Part shown: positions 7,553 to 16,619 of the stretch, piece after piece
Position numbering within the stretch: the first letter of the stretch is position 1
Layout: each line of letters begins with the position of its first letter
Notes under the pieces: generated by a model
What the model saw: only the letters and a program-made list of their open reading frames with translations
What the model was told of the DNA's origin: nothing
Database searches by the model: none
Assembly: GCA_025965975.1 (NCBI GenBank)
Contig: JAOPVX010000080.1
Location: 1-34,360 of the forward strand
Origin: Mycobacterium sp.
Lineage (GTDB): Bacteria > Actinomycetota > Actinomycetes > Mycobacteriales > Mycobacteriaceae
DNA: 34,360 nt
Direction: 5' to 3'
Translations under genes and position numbers: made by a program

Positions 7553-8029
7553 GTGCGTTCGGTCAGGCTCAACCTCGCCGGGCACCCCCCCGTGCTGGCT
7601 GCCAGCGCCGCGCTTCTCCTCGTGACGCTGGTCAGCTGTTTCTCCAACCGCGGATCATCTGACGTCACCACCATCACCTTCGATGGGCAAACCCACACCA
7701 TCAGCGGAGAGGTCACCTGCAGCGCCCAACCCGACGGCAAACTGGTCATTCTCGCTGCCGACGGTGTGCAAAAAACGGTGCGGGTGTTGCTTAGGCGAGA
7801 GCACCGACTCGTCGTCGAAAAAGTTGGCCTCCGCTTCCTTGACGTTAGCGGTTTCACCGACACCTCCAGTGAGATGTGGGCGACCAAAGTCGATAACACC
7901 TACAAGATCGACGGTCGAATGCCGCCGAACACCGGGGAGATGACATCGCATCAGTTCGAGATTGAAACCACATGTCGTAATGAAGTTCCTCCCCCATACG
8001 CACCGCCACCCCCGAGGGGTGCGCCGTAG
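7553..8029 (+). CDS. LpqH (19 kDa antigen)-like lipoprotein
   Basis: GTG at 7553 opens a lipoprotein signal peptide with a hydrophobic core (LAASAALLLVTLVSC) and the acylated Cys at residue 29. The mature region carries the family pattern DVTTITFDGQTHTISGEVTC, then a DGKLVILAADG strand, FLDVSGFTDTSSEMW and FEIETTC, which pairs two Cys as in mycobacterial 19 kDa lipoproteins (PF05481). It ends in a Pro-rich tail. It should sit on the outside of the inner membrane or cell envelope; the family is known for TLR2-active surface antigens, physiological role unclear. An in-frame GTG at 7547 is an equally possible start. Confidence 0.75.
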   Translation: MRSVRLNLAGHPPVLAASAALLLVTLVSCFSNRGSSDVTTITFDGQTHTISGEVTCSAQPDGKLVILAADGVQKTVRVLLRREHRLVVEKVGLRFLDVSGFTDTSSEMWATKVDNTYKIDGRMPPNTGEMTSHQFEIETTCRNEVPPPYAPPPPRGAP

Positions 8030-8103
8030 GGACCCGGTTGCAGCCCGCATAGCTCTCGTGACGGTCGGCGTCATTGGACCGCCGCTATTCGGTGGATCGC
8101 TGG

Positions 8104-8154
8104 ATCGTTGACCGCTCAGTATCGTTGACCGCTCAGTATCGCTGACCGCTCAGT
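8104..8154 (+). repeat. Three tandem 17-bp repeats
   Basis: ATCGTTGACCGCTCAGT occurs at 8104-8120 and 8121-8137 identically, and at 8138-8154 as ATCGCTGACCGCTCAGT. The array lies 117 bases before the esterase start and 75 bases after the lipoprotein stop. Perfect helical-turn spacing is not met (17 bp), but iterated sites of this type can be regulator-binding arrays. It may equally be slippage. Confidence 0.85.
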
Positions 8155-8270
8155 CGATTCCACTGTGGACAACAGCCCACGTCTCGGTGAACGTTTGCAC
8201 ATCTCAGCAAACTCTCAGCAGGCGGGGCCGACGATGAAGGCGTGACACCTTCGACGCCGCAGGTGACCTG

Positions 8271-9689
8271 ATGCTGTGGGCAGATCGGGCAGCATCGTGG
8301 CGCCATGACATGGCGCACGTGTCGTTGATGCACGGCTGGGTTCCCACTGTTGTCCAGGTCGTCACCGCAGTGGTGCTGGTGCTGGCTGTGGGCTGGCGCA
8401 CCCGCCGATGGCGGCTGGTCGGGCTGCCGGTCATTGCCATTCTCGGCGCTGCGCTGGCAGCGGTGGTGCGCTGGTACATCGGCCGCGCAGGGTTGGCCGG
8501 TGACCCAGCGCCCGCCAGGCTGTGGATGTGGATAGCCCTGACCGGTTTGGCGGTTGGGACCGCAGTGGCGGGCTGGCGGGGATCGCGCTGGAGGCGGCGG
8601 GCTTTGTCGATATTGGCCGTGCCGTTGTCGGTGCTGTGCGCGGCGCTCTCGGTCAACCTGTGGGTGGGCTATCTGCCAACGATCGAATCCGCCTGGAATC
8701 AATTCAGCGCCGGCCCGCTGCCCGATCAAACCGACCGCGCCGCGGTCACCGCGATGCAACTGTCCGGTTCGGTGCGCGCCAAAGGCGCTGTCGTCGCGGT
8801 GAATATCAGTGCTGCGGCCTCGAAGTTCGCCCATCGTGGTGAGCTCGTGTATTTGCCGCCGGCCTGGTTCGCCACCAATCCAGCACCGCGGCTGCCGGCG
8901 GTGATGATGATTGGAGGCGAGTTCAACACACCGGCCGACTGGCTTCGAGCCGGAGACGCGATCACGGCCATCGACGCCTTCGCCGCCGCGCACGGCGGCA
9001 ACGCGCCGGTGTTCGTCTTCGTCGACTCCGGTGGCGGGTTCAACATCGACACTGAATGTGTCAACGGGGTCCGCGGCAACGCCGCCGACCATTTGACTAA
9101 AGATGTGATCCCTTTCCTGGCATCAAATTTCGGCGTCAGCTCACATGGGTCGGACTGGGGCGTCGCAGGCTTCTCCGCGGGCGGCACTTGCGCCATCGAC
9201 TTGACGGTGATGCATCCCGACCTGTTCGGCACCTTCCTTGACATCGCAGGGGACCTCAGCCCGAACTCGGGTAGCAAGGCACAGACCATCAACCGCCTAT
9301 TCGGCGGTAACTCCGCGGCATGGAGCGCGTTCGATCCGAGCACCGTGATCGACAGACACGGCCTGTATAACGGAGTCTCGGGTTCGTTCGTCGTCTCCGG
9401 GGGCCTTGTGGACCACCACGGAGCCGTCGCAGCCACCGCCAGCCCCGAGGACTCCGCCGCCAATACGCTCTGCGGATTGGGTACCGCGCGGGGTATCCAT
9501 TGCACCGTGGTCGCCGAACCGGGCAAACATGATTGGCCCTTCGCGGGCCGGGCCTTCGCCGCAGCGTTGCCATGGCTCGCGGGTCAAATCAATACACCTG
9601 GGGTGCCGCGCATTCCGCTGCCGCCACCAGCGGTGTCACCGCTGCAGTCCCCGTTGGCCAGCGCGCCGATCGCAAACCCGCACCACTGA
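8271..9689 (+). CDS. Membrane-anchored esterase, alpha/beta-hydrolase fold
   Basis: 472 residues. The N-terminal about 150 residues hold three to four transmembrane helices (VVQVVTAVVLVLAVGW, LVGLPVIAILGAALAAVV, LWMWIALTGLAVGTAVAGW, ALSILAVPLSVLCAAL). The C-terminal half is an esterase of the putative-esterase/antigen-85-like type with the nucleophile elbow GFSAGG (Ser302), an upstream VFVDSGGGFNID and a late GKHDWPFAGRAF that supplies the likely catalytic His. The domain is predicted outside the membrane and may act on lipid or acyl-sugar esters. Alternative start at ATG 8310. It converges with the deacetylase gene. Confidence 0.8.
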   Translation: MLWADRAASWRHDMAHVSLMHGWVPTVVQVVTAVVLVLAVGWRTRRWRLVGLPVIAILGAALAAVVRWYIGRAGLAGDPAPARLWMWIALTGLAVGTAVAGWRGSRWRRRALSILAVPLSVLCAALSVNLWVGYLPTIESAWNQFSAGPLPDQTDRAAVTAMQLSGSVRAKGAVVAVNISAAASKFAHRGELVYLPPAWFATNPAPRLPAVMMIGGEFNTPADWLRAGDAITAIDAFAAAHGGNAPVFVFVDSGGGFNIDTECVNGVRGNAADHLTKDVIPFLASNFGVSSHGSDWGVAGFSAGGTCAIDLTVMHPDLFGTFLDIAGDLSPNSGSKAQTINRLFGGNSAAWSAFDPSTVIDRHGLYNGVSGSFVVSGGLVDHHGAVAATASPEDSAANTLCGLGTARGIHCTVVAEPGKHDWPFAGRAFAAALPWLAGQINTPGVPRIPLPPPAVSPLQSPLASAPIANPHH

Positions 9690-9732
9690 CGATCTCTGCC
9701 ACCACGGCACGGAATGCACGCTGACGCAGGGC

Positions 9733-10641
9733 CTAGTGGGTCGGAAGGAAGACATCCTTCAGGGTGACGGTGCGCAGGCTGCGGGCCCGGATGAGATCGC
9801 GCAATTGGCCGTAGACGCGGGTGACCGGCAGATGGTTGAGGTGTCCGAGCACGATGGCCTGCCCGGTGAAGTACTGCTCGGCCATGCGGACGATGTAGTC
9901 CTCGGCGATCACCGTGGAATCCGCCAGCGACCCAGACCACATCGTCGTCGCGGTGTAGCCAAGGGAGGCCGCCACGGCATCAACGGTGGAGCTGTGATGG
10001 CCGTAGGGCGGCCGAAAGTACGGTGCAGCGTCCACACCGTAGGTCTTCTTCAAGAATGCGTCGTTGCGGGTGATCTCTTGGGCCACCCGGCTGGTCGGCA
10101 CCGTTGTCAGGTCCGGATGTGACCAGGTGTGGTTGCCCAGCTGAATCTGGCCGGAGTCGACCAGAGGTCGAAGCAACGCAAGGTTGCGGGTCCACGAGTC
10201 ATAGGTGCCGTTGACGAAATAGGTCAGCCGAACACCGGTGTCCCTGGCAAATTCGGTGTAGAGGCGCACCACGTCCGTGTTGACGCCGTCATCAAGGGTG
10301 AGCGCCATCACGTCGCCGCCACCCAGCAGCCTGGTGAGCACCCCGCCCCCGGGCAGCGCCACCCGCGCGATCGCCGGCGCCCGCAATGGTGCGCCGGCGG
10401 GGACACCGCCGCCCACCCGGGTCGCCGAGGCGGCGCCGACAGTCGTCAGGGCTCGCGCCGGTGCACCAAGCGCGCTGTGCGCCACACCCACACCCGCAAG
10501 AACTGCAGCCGAGAGCGCCCCGAAGAAACGGCGCCGATTCAGCTCGGACACGATACGGTCCGGTGTCGGCAGGCGAAAATCTGCGTCACGCTCGACCCCC
10601 GCCGAGCCCCAGCTCGCTGCGGCGTCGAGGTGTCTGTCCAC
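9733..10641 (-). CDS. Tat-exported polysaccharide deacetylase (CE4)
   Basis: A twin-arginine signal (LNRRRFFGALSAAVLAGVGV, Arg36-Arg38) is followed by a NodB/CE4 domain: TLDDG (Asp117/Asp118), metal-binding His171 and His175 in GNHTWSH, and RPPYG (Arg210 on). All catalytic landmarks are present. The family removes N- or O-acetyl groups from glycans, for example peptidoglycan N-acetylglucosamine, after folding in the cytoplasm and export. GTG at 10641 gives 30 residues before the Tat motif. GTG at 10551 (VSELNRRRFF) would be a more typical Tat start; neither has a clear Shine-Dalgarno. Confidence 0.85.
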   Translation of the reverse strand: MDRHLDAAASWGSAGVERDADFRLPTPDRIVSELNRRRFFGALSAAVLAGVGVAHSALGAPARALTTVGAASATRVGGGVPAGAPLRAPAIARVALPGGGVLTRLLGGGDVMALTLDDGVNTDVVRLYTEFARDTGVRLTYFVNGTYDSWTRNLALLRPLVDSGQIQLGNHTWSHPDLTTVPTSRVAQEITRNDAFLKKTYGVDAAPYFRPPYGHHSSTVDAVAASLGYTATTMWSGSLADSTVIAEDYIVRMAEQYFTGQAIVLGHLNHLPVTRVYGQLRDLIRARSLRTVTLKDVFLPTH

Positions 10642-11437
10642 ACGTCCGCACGACGGCCGCTACATCGCCACATCGCTTGCTGTCGCTGCACACAGCCGCA
10701 GATGATGCCACACGTAAGCGAACTGTTCCTGACCGAGCGCGTTGCCCGCCGACACGATGCGGCCCATACGACTCACAGGGAGACGACCGAAGGCGCGCCG
10801 AACTGCTCACCAAGGCCGCCCTCACCGACCGATGCGGCGCCGACCACGCCCGCCATCAGCGAACCCGCGACAAGACCGGCGCGGGCAGCGACATCTAACA
10901 GCCAGCACCGTAAGGACGCCGGGACCTCATGTATATCGTCCGGCCGGCAGCGCTCCGACACGGGTCCTGAGCAGCCAGTGGCACGCCGCCTACTGGCCCA
11001 TCAGCACGCCACCAACCCAATCCCACACACGCACACCCACCAAGCACGCCAACATCACCGCTTCAGCAGCCAACACCGCCAGCGCCACCCAAACCTTCGA
11101 CGCCCTCACCCCTCCAAACAACACCGCCGCATCGACACCCGCGACGTGCCATCACACGTCCATTCCCATCACCACTCCCCTCAACCCTAAGGTCCCCCAC
11201 ACCCCAACAACCACACCAAACACCTCACCCGTGTTCTCCACCGCCCCAACGCCATCCACAACCCCATCCCCAAAAAAGCGTCCGGCACATTGGCACAGCG
11301 GTGGAATACTGGGTTCGGGCACGCCAAGCGCACCCGCAATCCGGACGCGCCCGCCACGGCCACATGCCGTGTCGATCGCGCCCGAAACCCACACCGCCCC
11401 AACCAGATAACCCACAGAAACGATCGGGGCGCCGACA
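10642..11437. other. About 0.8 kb without a confident gene; strongly strand-asymmetric
   Basis: From about 10990 to 11430 the plus strand is C/A-rich and G-poor (runs of CAC, ACC, CCAA). This is seen in no other part of the window. Minus-strand frames here read as hydrophobic fragments (see 10990-11124) and one of 62 residues (10773-10961) that begins GTG and contains VAARAGLVAGSLMAGVVGAA, a possible signal or membrane segment. None is complete. As it sits directly before the relaxase gene it is also where an oriT would be expected, but no nic-like site was recognised. Confidence 0.35.
10990..11124 (-). pseudogene. Possible remnant of a small membrane protein
   Basis: A minus-strand frame reads VLFGGVRASKVWVALAVLAA then EAVMLACLVGVRVWDWVG and GVLMGQ, stop at 10990. 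It is a convincing transmembrane helix with flanking Trp/Arg. Upstream, in other frames, hydrophobic pieces such as FLGMGLWMALGRWRTRV occur (about 11187-11290). This suggests one decayed multi-segment membrane gene about 450 bases long. No start, ribosome binding site or family could be identified. Confidence 0.3.
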
Positions 11438-14236
11438 ATGCTGACCATCGCCCGCCTGACCAAGTACAGCATCAAGTACTACAACGACACCGCCGACGCG
11501 CCCAAACAGGCTGCCATGGACCGGCAACAGGCCAACGGCGGGCTGGCCGAGTACTACTCGGAGGGCGAAACCCGTATCCCCACTTGGCTCGTCGTCGGCG
11601 ACAAACAGCTCATCAGTCACGCGACGGGCCTCACCGACGCCGAACTCGAGGGCGGCGATGCAAACACCGATGACGTCCGATTCTGGCTCGACGACGGCCA
11701 ATCCCCCAACGGCAAAGCCAGCCGCGAGTTCACCGACAACAGCGTGCACGGTTTCGACCTGACTTTCGCTGCGCCCAAAAGCGTTTCCCTGATCCGGGCC
11801 CTCACCGACGACATTGCCGAAAAAGTCCTCGCCACCGCCCACACCCGAGCCGTTGCGGCCGCGATGGTCTACCTCCACCAACACGCCGGCTACACCCGCG
11901 TGTACAACCGGGTCACCGGTAACAGAGACCTGCACCGCCTGCCCGGCCTGGTGGCGATCGCCTACCAGCACGAAACGTCGCGATGCGGCGACCCGCACCT
12001 GCACACCCACGTGATCGTGCCCAACCGGCAGCCCCGCCACGATGGCCAACTCGTCAGCATCGATTCGAAGTCGCTGCACCACGAGGCCAAAGCCGCAGGC
12101 ATCATCTACCAAGCGACCTTGCGACATGAGCTGCACGCCGAACGCGGCTTCGAGTGGAACCCGGTCGATCCGAACACCGGCATGGCCGAAATCGCCGGTG
12201 TCGCCAAGGACACGATCAAGGCGTGGTCGCAGCGCTCCACCCGCCTGCGCGAGTGGGCCAAAAACAATCTGGTGATCGTCGACGGCGAACCCACCGCCGC
12301 GCAGCTGGCCGCCGCACAGAAAGCCACCCGACCCGCCAAACCGGAGTCGCTGGCCTGGGCGCAACTCAAGGAACACTGGCGCACCGACGCGCGCGGCCTG
12401 ACCCTGGACCGCGACGCACACTTTCAAGCACGCGCGCAGCGGCGCAGCGCACACCGCGGCGCGGCCGATGCGGCGCGCATCGCGCAGATGGCCGCGCCCA
12501 TCGACAAACCCGCGTTCACGCGCGCCGACATGGTCGAGCTCGTCGGTGCGCAGCTGCCGGTCGACGCGCCCGGCGAACCGCGCACGCGCGTCGAGCAGAT
12601 CGTCGACGAGGTCAGCCTGCGCATCAGCGCACCGCGCCAAGCACACCACCGCGAGGGGCACGAGAAATTCACCATCGACGCGATCATCGCCGAGGAGCAA
12701 CGCGTCCTCGACATGGTCGACGACGCCGACAACCGCACGCGCCTCGATGTGCGCACACAAGATCTCGGCGACCTGTCGGCCGACCAGGCGCGCGCCATCC
12801 GCAACATCGCACTGTCCCCGTATCTGGTGCAGCCGCTGGCCGCGCCCGCGGGCGCGGGTAAGACGCACTCGCTCAAGGCGCTGCGCGCCGCCGCGCACCG
12901 GGCGCGCAAGCACGTGCTGGTGCTCGCGCCGACCGGTAAGGCGGTCGATGAGGCGATGGGTGAGGGTGCCGGCGACCGCGGCCTGACCGTCGCCAAAGCC
13001 CTGATGCTGATCGGCGACAACGCGCTGACCGTCGACTCCTCGACCGTGGTCATCGTCGACGAGGCCTCCATGCTCGGCACTCCGGAGCTCAAGAAGCTGC
13101 TGTCCTGCGCAATCCTGGGTCGGGCCAAGATGGTGCTCGTCGGGGACGCCTATCAGCTCTGCCCGGTCAAGGCGCGCGGGGGGATGTTCGAGCATCTTTG
13201 CGCCGACCTGCCGTGGAGCCAGCGCCTCGGCGAGGTGTGGCGGATGAAGGATCCCGAGGAACGCGACACCTCCCTGGCGCTAAGGGCCGCGCACGGCAAC
13301 CGGCTGCGCAGCGCGGTCAAGTGGTACCAAAACAAGGACCGCCTGCACGCGGGTGATCCGATCGCGATGGCCGCCGACGCGCTGCACGCCTACCTCACCG
13401 ACCGCGCCGCCAATAAGGACGCACTGTTGATCGGTGACACCTGGGAGATCGCCGACGCGCTGAACCGTCGCCTACACGACACCCTCACCCGACCCGGGCC
13501 AACCGTGACCGCCGCGCGTGATCAAAACATCCGCGTCGGCGACATCATCATGAGCCGAAGCAACGACGTCACCATCGACGTGCGCCCCGGCCCAGGGCAC
13601 CGGAACGACCCCGTCGATCAGGTCCGCAACGGCAACCGCTGGCGGGTCGCCGCGATCGACCCGGATACCAATCGCCTTGCCGCCGAACGACTCACCGACA
13701 AGGCCCGCGCCATCTTCGAGAAGGACTATCTCACCGAGCACGTCACGCTGGGCTACGCGGCGACGGTGCATTCGGCCCAAGGTGTTACCGCCGACAGCTG
13801 CTACGCGATTCTGGGTGAGGGGGCGTCGCGGGCGATGGCCTATGTGGCGATGACGCGCGGGCGGCACAACAACGAGGCGTTTCTGTACCAAAAGTTCGGT
13901 AATGAGGCCGACCACGAGCACGCCAAACCCGTCGCGGCCCCGGCTATCCACCAACTGCGGCGCGGCAATACGCATTCAGCCGCGTACTACTTTCGGCAGA
14001 TCCTGGGCAACGACGACCGGCCCCGCACGATGCACGCCGAGGCCGAACGCACCGAGCGTGCGTTGCTTCCCGAGGTGGTCGCCGAGGTGATTCAACGCCA
14101 CGAGCAACGCCGCCGCGCGCGCCGCACCGCGTGGCAGGCGCACGTGAAGGCGGCGCAGGCGTGGCGAACCGGTCACGAACGCATGGCAGCCACGGCCGCG
14201 AGCGTCGACCTCGACGCCGGCGGGCTCGAGCTCTGA
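11438..14236 (+). CDS. MobF relaxase-helicase (TraA/TrwC type)
   Basis: 932 residues. The relaxase domain comes first: N-terminal tyrosines at 10, 14 and 15 (LTKYSIKYYNDT), PKSVSLIRAL, and the three-His metal site HLHTH at 187-191. A RecD/TraI-like helicase follows: Walker A GAGKT (472-476, Lys475), Walker B VIVDEASM (Asp541-Glu542), GDAYQL, and the C-terminal UvrD-like motif LGYAATVHSAQGVT (771-784) then AMAYVAMTRGR. It nicks oriT, stays bound to the 5' end and unwinds DNA in conjugation or mobilisation. All key residues are kept, so it looks functional. No T4SS, coupling protein or integrase is seen nearby, which suggests a mobilisable or partly lost element. Confidence 0.92.
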   Translation: MLTIARLTKYSIKYYNDTADAPKQAAMDRQQANGGLAEYYSEGETRIPTWLVVGDKQLISHATGLTDAELEGGDANTDDVRFWLDDGQSPNGKASREFTDNSVHGFDLTFAAPKSVSLIRALTDDIAEKVLATAHTRAVAAAMVYLHQHAGYTRVYNRVTGNRDLHRLPGLVAIAYQHETSRCGDPHLHTHVIVPNRQPRHDGQLVSIDSKSLHHEAKAAGIIYQATLRHELHAERGFEWNPVDPNTGMAEIAGVAKDTIKAWSQRSTRLREWAKNNLVIVDGEPTAAQLAAAQKATRPAKPESLAWAQLKEHWRTDARGLTLDRDAHFQARAQRRSAHRGAADAARIAQMAAPIDKPAFTRADMVELVGAQLPVDAPGEPRTRVEQIVDEVSLRISAPRQAHHREGHEKFTIDAIIAEEQRVLDMVDDADNRTRLDVRTQDLGDLSADQARAIRNIALSPYLVQPLAAPAGAGKTHSLKALRAAAHRARKHVLVLAPTGKAVDEAMGEGAGDRGLTVAKALMLIGDNALTVDSSTVVIVDEASMLGTPELKKLLSCAILGRAKMVLVGDAYQLCPVKARGGMFEHLCADLPWSQRLGEVWRMKDPEERDTSLALRAAHGNRLRSAVKWYQNKDRLHAGDPIAMAADALHAYLTDRAANKDALLIGDTWEIADALNRRLHDTLTRPGPTVTAARDQNIRVGDIIMSRSNDVTIDVRPGPGHRNDPVDQVRNGNRWRVAAIDPDTNRLAAERLTDKARAIFEKDYLTEHVTLGYAATVHSAQGVTADSCYAILGEGASRAMAYVAMTRGRHNNEAFLYQKFGNEADHEHAKPVAAPAIHQLRRGNTHSAAYYFRQILGNDDRPRTMHAEAERTERALLPEVVAEVIQRHEQRRRARRTAWQAHVKAAQAWRTGHERMAATAASVDLDAGGLEL

Positions 14237-14314
14237 GCTGTGAATGATTCCGGCGCTGTGGACAACCGCCCCCGACGACGACAACACGTCGCACGACTGC
14301 GATTCAATGGCGCC

Positions 14315-15001
14315 ATGACGGACGATCAACGAATCTGGCTGGAAGTGTCCTACGCCGAACAAGACGCGGCCAAAGCCGCGGGCGCACGGTGGGATCGGTC
14401 CGTACGCGCCTGGTATGCGCCGCGGCGGGGAATGACCGAACTCGACCAATGGGTAGGCCGGCCGCCACTGCCCGATGTGCTCGACGGCGAGGACCGCAGC
14501 TTCGGCGATGGGTTGTTCGTCGACCTGATCCCTGACTCGTGCTGGTTCACCAACGTCCGCAGCTGCGTGAGCCAGCGCGACTGGGATCTGCTGCGGCGCA
14601 TGGTCTATCGCCGCGCAGGAGATAGGTGTGAGGCGTGTGGGGCCGGTCGCGACCCGGATGTAAGCAAGTGGTTGGAGGCCCACGAGCGCTGGGAGTACGA
14701 CGAGGCGACGCGAGTGCAGCGCCTCAAGCGCATTGTGTGCCTGTGCAGCTTCTGCCACGAAGTCACGCATTTCGGGCTGGCGGGCATCCGTGAGCGTGAC
14801 GAGCTCGCGCTGCGGCATCTGCTGTATGTCAACGACTGGTCGGGCCGACGCGCCAGACGCCACATCGATGACGCCTTCAAGCTGTGGGAGGTGCGCTCAC
14901 GCCTGGACTGGACTCTGGAGTTGGGGATCCTGCTCAACGCGGGAATCATGGCAACGGAGCCGCCAGATCCGCATGAGCGTAGGCAAATCAGACAGTGGTA
15001 G
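14315..15001 (+). CDS. DUF5710 plus HNH-like zinc-finger protein
   Basis: 228 residues from ATG 14315; an in-frame GTG at 14240, four bases after the relaxase stop, would add 25 unlike residues. The N-terminus matches DUF5710 (YAEQDAAKAAGARWDRSVRA then WYAP), a small domain common on conjugative elements and in primase-like proteins. The second half has CEAC (Cys105, Cys108), LEAHERW (His123) and CLCSFCHEVTH (Cys144, Cys147, His148), the spacing of an HNH-type zinc-ribbon nuclease. Its position behind the relaxase points to a role in element transfer or defence. The nuclease activity is inferred only from the Cys/His pattern. Confidence 0.75.
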   Translation: MTDDQRIWLEVSYAEQDAAKAAGARWDRSVRAWYAPRRGMTELDQWVGRPPLPDVLDGEDRSFGDGLFVDLIPDSCWFTNVRSCVSQRDWDLLRRMVYRRAGDRCEACGAGRDPDVSKWLEAHERWEYDEATRVQRLKRIVCLCSFCHEVTHFGLAGIRERDELALRHLLYVNDWSGRRARRHIDDAFKLWEVRSRLDWTLELGILLNAGIMATEPPDPHERRQIRQW

Positions 15002-15261
15002 CGGCCGGTGCCCCTCGCGATGCCGCTTTACTGGTGATTCCGGCTGCAGCGGGTGTCGCCGGGGCGCGTGGTAGCAACCGAAGTTCGACTCATAGGGGCA
15101 CGAGGCTCCTAACGCGCCGTCACAACGAGCAAGCCGAGCGCGGATTCATAGCCGGTCGTTGGGCATTTGGGGCGGTAGCCTCACGGTGGGCGGAAGGCCC
15201 CGCGGTGCTGGACAGCGCCTGATCTTCATGGGCTCCGGCCGTGGCCTAGGAGAGATTTTTG

Positions 15262-15786
15262 GTGTCGCACCCCACGGCAGGTTCACCACGAGGTCACCGT
15301 TCACCGGCGGGCCAAGACGAAGCGGCTGGGCGATGCGATGCCACCGTCTGGCTGCACGGGCCTCTGGAGCGGTCGCTGACCGGAGCCGCGGGCGGACTCC
15401 CCCTCCCGCCGCTGCACCGGTGCGCGCTGAGGCCAGGACACCGCGGGCGCCATCACGCCCTCGCCGACGCCCACGGGGCGCAGCGGTACTGGTTTCACTG
15501 GGACGAGAGCGGCTTTCGTGTCGGCGCGGTGACCACTCGTCCCGGATCCGAACGTGCAGGCACGTCGATCAGGCAGCCGCGACGGCCACCACCCTCCGCC
15601 ACGTCCTCAGATTTCGACCCGCCGACTGTCCCCTGCAAAGTTCTGGCCTACCGCGGTCGCGATGAGGCGATCTTGGCCCTCGCCGCAGCCATCAAACGCC
15701 TCGGCGATGTCATCGCCGGGGTCGCTGGCCCGCCCGAGCGACCCTCTGTATTCAGTCGACACGAGGCGCGAACAGACCATGACTGA
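15262..15786 (+). CDS. Hypothetical protein, 174 residues
   Basis: GTG at 15262 has a strong ribosome binding site (AGGAGAG at 15247-15253). The first about 75 residues are low-complexity (Pro/Arg/His) and may be out of the ancestral frame. The rest reads convincingly: QRYWFHWDESGFRVGAVTTR, then after a Pro/Ser linker FDPPTVPCKVLAYRGRDEAI and an amphipathic helix LALAAAIKRLGDVIAGV. No domain was recognised. A ten-codon ATG frame (15779-15811) overlaps its stop and may be the stub of a lost next gene. Confidence 0.5.
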   Translation: MSHPTAGSPRGHRSPAGQDEAAGRCDATVWLHGPLERSLTGAAGGLPLPPLHRCALRPGHRGRHHALADAHGAQRYWFHWDESGFRVGAVTTRPGSERAGTSIRQPRRPPPSATSSDFDPPTVPCKVLAYRGRDEAILALAAAIKRLGDVIAGVAGPPERPSVFSRHEARTDHD

Positions 15787-15917
15787 CAACCAGCTCGAGT
15801 CGGCTGACTGACGCCCATCGGCGGCGCTTTAGCGCGGCCAAGTCACGTCGCGATAGCCAATCGCATTGGTTGCCGTACGTCTTCGCAGGCATCACCGATC
15901 GTGGTTATCGTGGCCTG

Positions 15918-16619
15918 GTGAAGCCGGCACGGATCCTCGGAGGGATTCTCGCCGCGGGCGGCGGGGTTGCGCTGGTCACGGCGATGACGGCGATGGAACG
16001 CATCGGCGACTGCGGGAACGGCTATGACCCGCCGTGCCCCCTGGCATTGAGAACGACTTCTTTCTGATGGCCGGGGCAGTGATTTCCATCGCGGTCGGGT
16101 CGATCATGACCTGGGGTGTAGGCCTGGCCGTAGCCGTCGTGGCCGCAGCCGTCGTTGCGCTCGGTGTACTCGCAGACCGTTCCCACCAACTTACGGACCG
16201 GGGAATTCGTCACCGCAGCAGTGTGTTTCGGTCTACTTGCTGTGGGAATCGCCATGGGGTTGGCCGCCGTCCGGGGTGCTGCGGCCAAGCGCAGGGCCGT
16301 CGAGGAGCAGATCGCCGAGGAGGCGCGGTTCAAGCAGTGGGCCACCATGGTCGCGGCCACGGTCACCGCGCTGCGAGATACCGGGACCACCGTCGACGAC
16401 AACCCACAGGCCGCGATCACCGTCCGATACACCCGGCGAGACGGAACAACGGCCGAGCTGGAGACGGTCCAGGTGGTGCCACGGTTGGAGATCCCGCGGC
16501 GCGGTGACCCCGCGACCGTCTGGTATGACTCGGTGACCGGCAAGGCGATCGCCGAGCTCGGGAGCCCGGAATCCCGCAGCGCCCCAGCGACATTGAGGGA
16601 CGCGCCGCGCATCCAGTAA
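15918..16619 (+). pseudogene. Membrane protein gene broken by two compensating indels
   Basis: The start GTG at 15918 gives KPARILGGILAAGGGVALVT, then GDCGNGYDPPCP. The protein continues in a second frame (PGIENDFFLMAGAVISIAVG, SIMTWGVGLAVAVV) and returns to the first frame at VYSQTVPTNLRTGEFVTAAV, ending in APRIQ. A C-run at 16037-16041 is one C short, and GCTCGG near 16151 has one G too many. Correcting both gives about 234 residues with three to four membrane helices and a cytoplasmic tail (RRAVEEQIAEEARFKQWATM). The frame with the shift stops at 16067. Both lesions are in homopolymers, so sequencing error cannot be excluded. Confidence 0.6.

Noticed and set aside
10129-11190. 353-codon plus-strand frame
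   Set aside because: It is the shadow of the deacetylase gene, then Thr/His/Pro noise from the C/A-rich stretch.
11225-13195. 656-codon minus-strand open frame opposite the relaxase
   Set aside because: It is the antisense shadow of the relaxase reading frame in GC-rich DNA; it has no ribosome binding site and a composition of G/V/D/R only, without family motifs.
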